Assembly: GCA_032173965.1 (NCBI GenBank)
Contig: CM063284.1
Span: 135,383,625 to 135,447,624, forward strand
DNA from: Sitta carolinensis
Taxonomy: Eukaryota > Chordata > Aves > Passeriformes > Sittidae
Direction of reading: 5' to 3'
DNA: 64,000 nt
The translations under genes and the position numbers were made by a program. Each line of letters begins with the position of its first letter. The stretch's first letter is position 1. Shown piece after piece: positions 21,650-33,420 of the stretch. The notes under the pieces were generated by a model. That model saw nothing but the letters and a program-made list of their open reading frames with translations, did no database searches and was not told where the DNA came from.

Positions 21650-24100
21650 ACTTTATGCTAAGTCAGGACTTTCTGACCATGCCAGATCTCCCACAGCTAG
21701 TGAGCCTCGTACAGATAGGCTGCGAGCCTTCTTGCAGCCCCTTCTTGCTTTGTTTCTGCCTTCTTGCCCACAGTCATTGTCCTTGGAAGCAGCCTTGCAT
21801 CTTTTAAATGCAGGCACAGGGCCCTTTATTTCTCTTTGTCTTTGGCTTCCATCTACAGTCATGGCCCTAGCTGCAGATCTGCCACGCATTGCGGATCTGT
21901 GTTGGCCCACGGCCTCAGACTTTGCCACTGCCACATGACTGAATGTCAGCTACAACACCATGGTTATCATCAGAGACAGGGACAGGATTCAAGCCAGACC
22001 AAGACCATGTGTGCCTCATTTACACGAACCCAAATCCCTCCATTATGTTGATCCCAATCCAGAATGAAGGTGTGTAGATCTAAAACAGCTGCTAGAACTC
22101 TAGAGGGAGACTCTTCTCAGGTCTGCTCCTGCCAGCACGTGCAAAGGGGCTGTGTTGTGCTATGGCTGAGCATTGTTTGCTTGGCCTCCTGCAGGACCAT
22201 AGCATTCTATGTCCTGCCCTGCTGTTCAACAGTTCACACTCTCCTTGACATGGATTTGGCCTTAGCCAGCTGAACTTCTTCCACTGGTGAAAATACTGTT
22301 GGCCAGGGACTGGTCCAGAACAGCACTTGAGGCCATGTATTTTCTGTTGAGAAGGGAAAATTTTAGCCATCCAAATCTCCTGTGTTCTGGGCCATGAGAG
22401 AAGCTTTGGCTTTATTTTGTTTACTAGTGTAGGACAATGAGCTGTGTTTGATCAAACCAAAGGTTCCGAAAAAGGACTGATATGGACTGAGAATAATAAT
22501 GGTTGCATGGATGATGGGAAGATATTCTGCAACTATGAAAAGCTTGGCAACTGCAATGTACTCACATCCAGAGGTTTGAGATTTCAAGCCTCCTGTGTGC
22601 TGCCCTCTTTGAAGAAACAAGGGAGCATCTGAGGACAAACTCTGGATCATTTTTGAAGGCCTCTGAGACCTCTTTCTTTTTTCCTATCATTTTTTCTAAG
22701 CATACCGCCAGCTCCTAGGCATTTTGCCAATAGAATGGTCTAGTTGCTGGCAATTCTGTCCCTGCTCTTCTGTCAGTGACTGGGAACTGGCCTTATGCTA
22801 CCTAAACCCTTCCAATCTCAGAAAAAGCCTTCCTACTCCAGAACCTAGTGTCTGTCACATTTGGACAGACAAATATATTTGTCTCTATATTTGTTTCACC
22901 CTGGGAAAATCTGAATCACAGCCCTGTACCTGTTCCTTTCCACAAAAAGCCCTCACTGGGTTATTTTACTGGAGTTGCACAAAAAGACATATTTCATTCA
23001 AACTGTAGATATATACATACACACATACATGAAAAGCAAGACTTATGGTTTTTCCTGCACATCAAGAGTACCTGGAGAAGAGAAAAGAGTTTGGACTGAT
23101 GTCACTTCTGCCCGTAATCATCATCACTTACTATTTTTCCTTGCCGCTAATGTGTCAGCAGTTATAGAGCTATACTTCAGCCTGAGAAAGGCAGTAAGTA
23201 TAGCCAGATGATTCCTGGGATAAGAGGTTTCTACATGGACCATGTTTTTTCTTCACAATGCTTTCCATATTTTGGAGAATTTTGTTCTATATAGGAAGGT
23301 TGCATGCTGCTGAAAAAAATATTTGCATACCCCTGCAGTCACATGGGTGATTCACATAATGAAGCAGGAAGGATTGTCTGCCAGAGGTAACATCTGCATG
23401 TGATGGTCCCCACGATTCACCATGGGTCTGGTGAAGCCTTTGTCCTCCATGTACTGGAACCAGTCCTGGAGGAGTCTGAAGAGTGTGCAGCAGTTTCTAC
23501 TTCTTCCTTCCTCTACTCTCACTGGGACACCAGCCAGGCACAGGATCACACTGACAGAACCTATCATTACCAGGGCTGATGCAGACAGAGAATATGTCAG
23601 CTGGGATCCACGACAGCCTAGGGCAAAGGTTGCTCATTCAGCTGGAGTATCTACAATGACCATTTCTATTTTCTGTTTGGGCATCTGCTGTCAAAGTCAG
23701 CTGCCTGGGCACATGAGCCTGACCTTTGGCCAAGTGGATGGGTAATCTAGGAAATTAAAAGTATGGGAGCCATGGAGAGAGTACTCAAGCAAACATGGTT
23801 TGGCTCAGAGGAGGTATACTGCTCTGCTATTGTCCTGGGCCTGAGCCAAGTAACAGCTGCAGCTGTACTCAAATATACTTTCATACTAGCTCTGAACAGG
23901 ACAAAAGACAGAAGACAGCAGAGGTAGGTTATGAGAACTTGCACAGTGTGTGGGAGATCTTGACTGGTACCTGGTTCTTACTGAAACATGTCACACACTG
24001 AATACTCAGTCACCTACTTCATGAACACAGTTCCTCCAGTCCATACACTTTTCTAAGCAAACAGACCACTTAACTCCCATTAGCTTCCAGAAACCAAAAC
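21650..24100. other. Unexplained tract of intermediate GC with broken open frames
   Basis: Distinctly less AT-rich than its flanks over about 2.4 kb, with many CTG, CAG and TGG words. Several short open frames appear on both strands. The most coding-like is minus 23352-23567; its frame is open back to about 23633 and its product ends NPSCFIM. I do not recognise the protein, and no retroviral pol or env motif could be seen. It may be an old retroelement, a decayed pseudogene or ordinary unique sequence. Confidence 0.35.
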
Positions 24101-26404
24101 CCAGTAGGAAAAAGGCAGGTTGCAAGCAATGCTTCTGGGATCAAGCCAGGTTCTGTGATCCTGGGAGCTAAATATAATCTAAATTTTGGACGGTTCCTGT
24201 TATATGTTGTTTCTAGCATCTGTTTTCCAAAATCCTTTGTTTTAAAATCTGTCTGCTGTTTCCCTTTGACAAACCCTAAACTGTATTGTTATTTCTATAG
24301 TCAGCATTCCAGAGCCCTCTCAGAGCTGGGATGGAGAAACCCATCCATTTGGGATTAAAAAGATGGTAGTGAGAACTATACTGGTGGAATCTGCAGGACA
24401 AAGGGAACCATTGGGAAAAAAAAAAAAAAGAAAAAAAAGGAAAAATGAAGTTGTATTATTGTGTCTCATTTTTGACAGACATCTATGGGGCTGTTTCCAG
24501 GTTATGAAACTGAGCTGCTACACAAGAGCATGTAGATACCTGAAAAAAAAAATCTTGCAACAATAAGGCTGAAGGGGTGTGTAAAGAAGCAAACCTGAGA
24601 TACTATCTTATGTACTGCCTGTTGGGATGAGTTTCTGAAGGAATTTTTCCTCAGAGCCAAACCACAGAGGTTCTAGCTAGCTCATCTTAAAAGTCCACCC
24701 AGAATGCATTGGTGTGTATACAGGATGGATGATCATCACATACCCAATGGAAAGTGCACTGAAAGGATCTAAGTCTGCAAGACCAGGACTGAGGCATGTG
24801 TTCAGCACCCAAAATTTCAACTGCTTTGCCAGTGGTCTAGGAAGGTGACTAAGATGTTACTTTAGTCATGCAAGGAGAGGCATTAAGCGCAGCTTGGTTC
24901 AGCAATACTCTCAACTAAGACCATTCCCAAAACTGGTGACTGTTTTTGAAAACAAAAGCTGAGTTACCCCAGAGAACTGCCCATGAAATCATTACATTGT
25001 ACTGAGATTTGCATTCCACGGTTCATAAAATGAGCAAGTGGATGCACCAAATTTTGTGATTCTCAGACATAAAACCCTCATCTCCTATTGATAAAAAATC
25101 ACTGTCATGTGAGCTCCCTAAATGGTATGTGCATTGCTGTGTCTTCAGCTGGATCACATTTGTGTTCTAAAACATACGGTGGTACATACAAATCACATGC
25201 TTTCAGAAAATACAACAGCCTCTTGGAGTGGAATTCTGTTATGTGGCCCCACATATAACATGACAATTTTTAAACAAGTGAAGAATAGTTACACACTTTT
25301 GATTTTCAAAATTTATCTACAAAAATATTAACTCTATTCACACTTTTTGTTTCTGTGCTGCTTTTTCAGCCTTGTCTTCTTTGCTTTTCCCCTCATCTTT
25401 AATGCAGATAGGACAATTCTCTTCCAGTGCAAGTCACCCTTCATTGCTGCTAGTTCTGGCTTCTAAAACATCTACCTTAGTTAACCTTACCCTGTCACAA
25501 AGCTTTGGCAGCTAACAAAATATTAACACTGTAGGCATTGATTAAAAGCAGAAGGGCTTTTTCACTCCTCAGGCTTCAAGATGTTTTTCCTTCTCTCAAA
25601 AGACAGCCCCAAACAGACTCTGCAAACCCAAAACTACAGCCAAACCACAAATCTGACAAACTACAATCAAACAAACCATTACTCAACAGATAAGCAAACA
25701 AATTAATTTACCCCAGGGAACAAGGACTTATTCCTTCCACACTAGGAGTCACACAAGAAGCTTAGTCCTTCATTTTTTGAAGGAATGCAATTTGACTTTG
25801 CTGAGAAAGAGGAAATGTGGGTTAAGAAAGCCCTGAAGATATGTGCATTTTTTCTGCCCCATCCTGATGAGAACTTAATTACTCTCAGAAAGAGAAATAG
25901 CTTCAGTAGGTAGCTTGTCTGCTCACAAATATCCTGAGCAGTAAAAAGTTGAAAACTGGGAGCTTTTAGGTGAAAAACTTTTTAAATTTGTATCTAGATA
26001 TTTGCTTTCAACTTCTATCAGATACTAAAACATATGGACCAAGTGTCATCACTGGTGTTTATAAGTCCGGGCAAGGCATGAACGGTCCCTACCCATCCCG
26101 GGTACCTTCTAGCTATAGGATAAAGATTATTTCCCATGAAGCAGGTGATGTGGGTTTAAATCAATTTAGGGAGATTATGAACCTGTATCCAAGTTCCCTG
26201 ATGCTAAGTGAAATGTTATAATACAGGCTACATACAGCTAAAACTGCACTCCTCCTTTGACCTTAATCCTCCTCTCATTCCTTAAGCAAAGGGTTTCAAA
26301 GCAGGAATGTCCATGAATCATGTATGAAGTGAAATCTCTCACTGTTGCAAAGCCAAAATGTCTAAATTTTATCAGAGGATTTTGTGTAATGTTTCCTGTT
26401 GGGT
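24101..26404. other. AT-rich sequence, no gene recognised
   Basis: Includes an A-rich tract near 24416-24445. No family match, coding exon or RNA gene is recognised. Confidence 0.6.
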
Positions 26405-26488
26405 GGCTTAGGCTATTTATTATCTTAAGTTATTTATTACCTATTTATTATTTATTAGGTTATTTATTATTTTATTAGGTTATTTAGA
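26405..26488. repeat. TTATTTATT-type low-complexity repeat
   Basis: Imperfect repetition of TATTTATTATT and TTATTAGGTTATTTA words. It includes a short approximate duplication, TTATTAGGTTATTTA, at its right end. Confidence 0.75.
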
Positions 26489-27013
26489 GGAGTGCTGGCA
26501 CTCCTCTCTTTCCTTATGCTCCATTGACAGTCTATATCTAATTCATGTCTTGTGATGTCCCAAGAGATAGCAGGAGCCTAAACCCGTACCCTGCAGGGCC
26601 AGGGAACATTGCACCTCTCTGTGGCGTGTTACAGATTATCAGACACGTGATGGCTGCGAGTGGGGTGTCCCACACAGCCTAATTTGCCCAATTTCCCAGC
26701 AGCTGGATTGCTTGTGACAGTCAAACTGCAATGTGCAGTACAGATGTATCCTGATCACAAGGTAGCAGTGTTCTGTGAATTTAGCCCAAAAGCCTGGAAT
26801 TTCCATTGAACTGAAATACATGTTGTCAATATCTTTGATAGTCAAGTCACATTTTATACCTTTAAATATGAAAGTATACATGTATTATCCTACACTTAAT
26901 CTGGTAAACTTTTAACTGGTTAACTGTTGTTAACTCCAAATTGAATAATCCAGATCATTCTGGAATCCAAGTTTTATGGTATCTCCTTCTGCTTTATCGC
27001 TTTTTTGTTTTAG

Positions 27014-27147
27014 CTGATATCAGCCATCAGTTGGCACACAGTCATGACCATGGTCAAACCTCTTTAATAAAAATTGAACCAAAAGAGCCCTTTCCTTCTG
27101 AAGTCAAAAAGGAAAAAGCAGACTTTGGCATAGCTTCTGTGCCATGA
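27014..27147 (+). CDS. Candidate terminal coding exon, unknown gene
   Basis: A long pyrimidine tract (TCTCCTTCTGC to TTTTTTGTTTTAG, 26979-27013) forms a strong-looking 3' splice site. It is followed by an open frame in split-codon phase 1 that runs 44 codons to a TGA. The peptide starts DISHQLAHSHDHGQT and continues with a motif IKIEPKEP and a lysine/glutamate-rich end, EVKKEKADF. IKIE fits the sumoylation consensus, common in transcription factors, and the low-complexity, hydrophilic composition would suit a nuclear protein tail. I do not recognise the family. No upstream exon was found in the window. It could be a real last exon of a gene with a long intron, a relic, or chance. Confidence 0.3.
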
Positions 27148-29825
27148 ATATCAGAAAGGTGTTGGATAAAATATTATCCATGACACAGACTCTTTTGTAG
27201 ATGAAATGATATATAAAACACCAAAGATATCACAAAATGTCTTACATTTTGACATCTGAAACTGACAAGATTTCTTTTAATCATTGTATTAATTAAAATG
27301 CTAAAAATTCTCTCTAAATTATTCTCTGTAATTTTAAGTATTTGATTGAAATCGAACACTACCGCAGACATTCTTGGGTCCATTAGAGGAATTACCAACA
27401 GCTTTACACTCTCTTCTTGCCACAAAAACCTCAAAAGCTTCTTTTTATAATTTATTCTTAAATCCAGAAACTATATATGCTACTTCTTTCAATACAATTC
27501 CTAGCTTTAAGCAAGTTTTAGTTGTAGAAATAATCAATAAATAAATAGCAATTAAATTATTAATGGCTGAAGTATTACATATCCGTAATGGCTATTCATT
27601 ATTTAGGACTCCTGAAAAATGTTCCCTATCCAATCTGTCAAAAATTATTGCCTACTATTAAAATAATAATTTATTTCTATACAATATTCCTGTTGCTGCT
27701 TCCTGAATTTCTTTCCACATTTCTTAAAATAGGCTTTTAGTATGATTGCTTCTTTTTCACTGAAAGGGTTACACAGGCATAGTCCTCAGATAAAGGGACT
27801 GCAGTCTGGAAAGACAGGCAAGAAATCCAAGCTAAAAGAAGATGAAAGTAGTTTTGCATTGAAAACATGCAGCCACATATTAAAATGTTGCAGGGGGAGT
27901 TAATTAAACTGAGACCAAACAAAAATCTTGACTCTCCTTGGTCTTAATCGTGCTTTGTGAATGAGCACGTTGACATGTACAACAATTCAGTGCTGAAAGG
28001 TGCAACAATGCAAACTGAAGGAAAATTGCTTGCAGCACATGTTACTGAATTTATGTTAACTCAGGAGATGAATGTAGGTATTCAGGAGATACCTTCAGAA
28101 GTTGTGCAGACAACTGAGATGATGAAACCTCAAAGAGGCAATGCTGGAGAACACTAAAGAAAAGTTACTCTAACTTTCAGAAGTTGGCTGGTTTACCTTG
28201 CCAATGAGGCATCCTCACCATCAACTTATTGCAGAAGTGCACTATTCTGAGAAAGACTGGGACCATGAAAAACTTCTGTGAAGGGAAACTGAAAAGTTTG
28301 GAGTGGTTTAGAGCAGAGGTAGATAAGAGGTCACATGATAAAAACATTAAATGGAATTATTGTAATGAAGTCAGTCTCAAAATACAAAATGCACAAATAC
28401 ATCTCTGGAAAATGTCAGCTTTTTGTCAGAACTTAAAACTCAGACAGCTCTCAGCTGTAAAAAAGAAATGGGGGTTGTCAACAAAGGTTTTGGTGTGGGA
28501 GCTTTGGCAAAATGTCAGGTTTTCCTCTGAAAACAAACAATTCCAGTATGCAAAAGTTTCTTACAAAATTCAATTTATTGCTAAACCCAAATTTGATGGA
28601 ATATATTTGGTCATCCCTGTTTTGGTTACATAAGTCCAAATAGGATGTGATGCAGGTATTTGACAAAACTCCTAGGCAGGCAAGGCTGGCATTTCATACA
28701 AAGTATGAAGCTTTTCACCAGGACTCAGGAAAAATTCTGCTGCCAGCATTTTGTCTGCAAAGAGCCTCCTTTTTTAGTCTGACTCCTTTGAATTGCAGCT
28801 AATTCAGTTTTCTTGACATGCAAGGAACATATTCAAGAACTCAATGTTCTTTTAGCAATTATAGAGTGAAAATTTTCAATCAACTCTGATTTTACAAATT
28901 ACTAAATGTTTTATTCAGACAAATTGCTGTTTGTTCTGTCTTTTGTCAAAAAGAGAGCTGAAGGACATCTCCTGGCTAATTTTAAAGGAGGAAAAAAGGT
29001 TGTAATTTCTAAATTTCAGCATAGAAAATGAGGGTATGCGGCCATATCCATGGTTGATTCTAGTTTAAAAGCTGTAATAAATGCCTGCAGCAAAGTATGG
29101 GTGCCCTTGTTTTTATGTACACAAATCAACTAATGAATTTGCCTTTAATGTGATTTGTAATGCTAAATTTGCAGTCAGCCAAAACAGCAATCTGTTCCTC
29201 TGCAAGATAAAGCACGCCAGTTTTCACATGCTCCTTTTTTTTCTTAAATGTGAAAATGCATATTTAGATAATAAAATATGTACTTTGCACTACAGCCACT
29301 GCATAATCTTTTTCACCAAGAAACAAATACTCCATCATTTTTTGCAGAATCTTGGCAGCCTGGGGGTGTCTGCTACTTGTGTTTCCTCACTTTCTTGGGC
29401 ATTGTGAAAAAGATCTTATAGATCAGCTTCGAGTCCAGATGTTTCTTTTCCCTGATGTGTTGACATACTCAGCCAGATTCTCATCCCACATCTGCTGAGT
29501 GTAAATCTGGAATATTTCTACAGAAGTCAAATAAGGAACTGAGTATAATTTTTGTGCAGAAATTTGCCAAGAATCCAGATGAAATTTTTAATATCAACTA
29601 AAAGTTAAAATATTTTTTAAATGTCTTTCCTACATAATACTAAGAAAACCACGTCGTATCAGACTTACTCCACCTTTCAGAGCAGTATTTGATAAGGCAG
29701 TATTTCAGTGCAAAATGGGACCATTCTAGATGGAAGATGGGAGAGGAAGAAGAAAAAGGAGAAAAAAAAATGGTCAATGTTATGAATGCCTCTCTCATTC
29801 TTCATTATTGCTATCTGCAAAAAAG
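27148..29825. other. AT-rich sequence with moderately long open frames, no gene recognised
   Basis: Plus frames at 27957-28157 and 28229-28633 are open for 66 and 134 codons but have no family resemblance; the second may simply be chance. If the exon at 27014 is real, the first part of this interval would be its 3' untranslated region. No AATAAA lies close after the stop. Confidence 0.5.
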
Positions 29826-30218
29826 TGTGCAGCTCTGTGGCTACTGGTCCGTGTGCCCGGCTGGCCTCGTCCCCCGCGGCACAGCCGGGCGCAGCCGCTC
29901 GCAGGCTGCAATCGGCCCCTGAGCGGCAGAAAGCAGAGAGGCGCTCTCTCTGGGCTCCCGACACCCAGAGCCGGGCTTGAAGCAAAGGTACGAAAAGGCA
30001 CTTTTGCAGAGATGTTTATTCTTCTCAACGGGGTGCAAAAGAGAGCCCAGCACCCCGATTTCCCCGATTTTAAAATGAATCAGTCCGGGAGTGTTCCCAT
30101 CGCGGGGATAGGTACAATGGGACAGGGAGCGGCTCGCCAGGGACAGACCAAAGCCATTGGTGGGGTAACAGGAACAGACCCCTTGGGAAAAAACTAATTT
30201 AACATCCACCACCACACA
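29826..30218 (-). mobile_element. Solo LTR-like block, minus strand
   Basis: About 390 bases, CpG-rich, abruptly different from its flanks. Read on the minus strand it begins TGTGTGGTGG and carries a TTTTAAAA box (30068-30075) and then AATAAA (plus TTTATT at 30015-30020) about 50 bases later. A GC-rich U5-like segment with GCCCGGCTCTGGGTGTCGGG follows, ending GAGCTGCACA. A TATA-like box, a close poly(A) signal, a GC-rich U5 and TG...CA ends are LTR architecture, most like short avian class II (ERVK-type) LTRs. No target duplication was found, so the ends are uncertain. The alternative is a small CpG island promoter. Plus and minus open frames here appear to be GC-driven. Confidence 0.5.
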
Positions 30219-33120
30219 GTTTTACAGCTCATTTTTAGGCAGAGTTTTGCCATCTTAGTAATACTTCTGTCTTAAATGAAATGAAGTAAATGCCTGCCTC
30301 CTCTTCCTTTTAGCATCCCAAATAGTTTTGATGGCAAAAACATAGAAATACAGGGCGTGTCTAGGAAAATTCAAAGGGACTAGGCCAGAATATTTGCTAA
30401 TCAAGTATTAAAAAAACATCATAGAAGTTATAGTTTTCCCAGCATTCAGAGAAAAATTTTGCTGTCATGATTTTCTCATCAAAGATCCCTTTTCTTTTTG
30501 ACCAACTTTTCTCTTAGACCTATCTAATTATATCCATATAGCTGCCCTTTACATTAATGACCTAGTGCAGATGAAAATAAATCTGTAATTTATTTCATTC
30601 TCATATTTCCTTGTAGTTGATGCCCAGATGAGGTCTGCTTCATGACAGATAAAATTGAATGAGAAACAGTTTTTGAAATTTGCTTTTTAACCTGATATAT
30701 CCCAGGATTCAGCAAATGGCCCTATTGTAGAACTGGATTCTAATTTATCATCTTACAAAGATCTTGTGAAAATGACAGTGCAGTGTCTGAGCAAAACAGT
30801 TTATAAATGTTTGGGCCAGTTTTAACAACATAAATAAAGAAGCATCTGTCTTTTGAACTGCTGTCCAATCAATTTGAAATAACTGGCCATTTTTGTCTAT
30901 GGATTCCATAGTTTTGTTACTCCTCATCACTTTTAATTTCATTTAGGAATTAGTGTTGATACCTGTAGGGTACAGGCCCATCTTGTAGTGGTAGCTTACA
31001 GGGCAAATCCAGCCTGCAGGGGTTAAACAAGTAGCCACTCCTCCACCATGGTGTTCTGCAATAGTGATTCTGCCAGGCTGCAGCCTCACAAGCCAGGTCA
31101 CCAGCCTCCCCAAGTACCCCCCAAAATCTCCACTCCTATCAAGGATTCATGCTCAGGATTCTAGGTTCTGGATCACAAGTGGAACTAGGTTTTAGCAGAG
31201 ATTATGAACTCTAGGATTTCCTGCTGCCTAGCCTTAAGATTTGTTCTTCCTTGCAGGCAGAGTGCCCTAAGCAGATGTTATGAATCTTATATCCCCCCAA
31301 GGCATGTTGTTAGTTCCACAGTCACACAATGCATACCCCACCTTCACCCCTGCATACTACCTTGGAGTGTAGCAATACTTTAGCCCATGGCAATGAAATG
31401 TAAAAGAACTAGAGGAGCGGGTTAACAGAGAGTTGAAGATGATAAAAAGTCTTCTAATTTTCTTCTAGTTCTGAAGTTTGTTGATTACTCTAATGTCAAT
31501 ATAATTTTCTCCCCTCCCTGAGTTCATCAATGTTTTCATTCACTTTTATTCTGTGAAATGCCCTGAAAGGAGCAGCCACAAAAAACACAGTAAGGCATTC
31601 TGTAATTTTTTTCTCTCCCAGAGATGATGACTTATTAATTTTTAGCATGAGTGTGAAAGACCTACCTCTTTCACCACAACTGTAATGCATAAATACTAAG
31701 GGAAGATACAGTATAATTGAGACTGTGTTTATGTTACTGTGCAATGACATATGCATATAAGCTAAAATTTGGAAATAATATCACTTTTATATGTTGCAAG
31801 TTATATCATCCACTTCCATGCTCAAAGAACAATGAAAGTTTCAGTTGTGACTTGTTTAAGGACCACACTAGTCAGGGACATTGACAGGTTTGCTGTATGG
31901 CATGACAGGCATGACAGGCAGATACTGTCTTGACAACCTCAAAACTTCATAATCGGAAGATCAAATAGACATATTTTTTAAAAATACGTTTAGCTCTGGG
32001 GAGCTCTGACTGCTCCACAGTGAAGTAAAATTGTCCATGTAGAGATAAACAAAATAGACAAACCAAAATATTCCCTGAAGTGGAAGTAGGAAGAGGCTGA
32101 AAAATTCTGAGAGGGAAATATTATACAAGAGGCTTGTATGTATCTTCTTTCCCCCTGATGTCCACTTATGGGCAGAATCCTGGCCTACATGGAGCTTTAA
32201 TGAGAACCAGTATGTCCATCCTTGTATTCTTAGGCAGTTTTGAGGTCTAATGAAATGAAAATCCAATTCTGCTGCCAGCAGATAAGAGATTATCTTTGAT
32301 GATATTTTTCAAAGAGAGATTATCTGCAGGCTTAATGACCACATTTTTGGTATGCCTGGTTTTGAATTGATTTTTGAAAAAATCAAAATATGATTTGATG
32401 TACAAAAAAAAAAAAGATGAAAATGGGATAAAACAGCAGTGCTTAAGAAACTGCAAACTCTATTTATAAAATCAAGTAAAAATCGCACTTTTATATTTTA
32501 TATGGCATTTGTCAATAATAAATCAAAACATTTATAATAGACTTATAACATTATTTATATTATATATATAAATATATAAATATAATATATATTATATATA
32601 TAAATATCATATATAATAGACTAATAACATTATTATTTATATTATATAAACTACATTTTAGGATATATAGCACTATTTTATGTGAGTTAAAGCAGTATTT
32701 CCATCTAAAGTTCCACAAAAACTCTTACTGAGTTTTCTACCTTTTATTTGTTTAGTCATATGTCATTTATGTTTTTAGGAAATCTTGTTTTACATTACTT
32801 GGCTTGCAAGAATAATAGTTGATTCCATATTCTCATTAAGCTCTAAAATATTATCTAACTAGTTTACTTACAGGGTTATTTTATTCTATGCCCCTATAAA
32901 GAAGAAGAGTTGTTTATCTATTTCTCTTCTACAAGGTTCCTTTTTCCCATAAAAGGAAAACAAGAAGACATTTCAAGATGGATATTTAAGATAGTTCCAA
33001 TTATCTCTGCTTGTCACAGTGAAAAAACATTACTGTTAAAATGTAATAATGTCAAATGATCCCTACCAAATACGAAGTAATGCTTTCCTTTTTAAAACAA
33101 ACAAATTATAACTGTGGAGA
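30219..33120. other. AT-rich sequence, no gene recognised
   Basis: A somewhat GC-richer patch at 30960-31380 has no recognised identity; it includes a small inverted repeat CCTGTA-GGG-TACAGG at 30962-30976. The rest is AT-rich with T and A runs. Confidence 0.55.
32535..32648. repeat. AT-rich local duplication with TATATA core
   Basis: A unit beginning TAATAGACTTATAACATTA at 32535 recurs at 32614 as TAATAGACTAATAACATTA. Spacing is 79 bases, and the sequence between and after is TATATA/AATATA dinucleotide-like. This is a tandem duplication of an AT-rich segment, the second copy being incomplete. Confidence 0.75.
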
Positions 33121-33420
33121 TTGCTTTAAAGTTATTCTGTCTCTCTTGCAGCCACAATCTTTGCTAGCGTAATTTGGCACAGGTTCACCAAATTAAAGGG
33201 AGCTTTGCACATGCACTCCAACTGATCATTTGCTGCTATCTGCACACACAAAAAGGGTCACTTTTAATTTGGAAAAAATCCCAATATAATCGTCAAAGTT
33301 TGAGTTGCTCCTTTAACATCTGGAAGTTAACTACCTCATATGGATGGCAATTTGATGGCTGCGGTATGTCATAAGACATGTTGGACTATTTGCAGACTAC
33401 CATCAAGTTGGCAGTAATTA
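33121..33420. promoter_or_regulatory. Possible conserved non-coding element
   Basis: Unique sequence without repeats, with homeodomain-type TAAT cores, GGTTCACC, CATATGG and scattered CpGs (AGCGTAAT and ATCGTC). It resembles the AT-rich, non-repetitive texture of vertebrate developmental enhancers. This is an impression from composition only; no alignment was possible. Confidence 0.2.

Noticed and set aside
28229..28633. 134-codon plus frame preceded by an acceptor-like TTATTGCAG and containing an AG|GTAGAT donor-like site
   Set aside because: The implied 90-base exon has weak splice sites and no recognisable peptide; the frame length alone is not significant.
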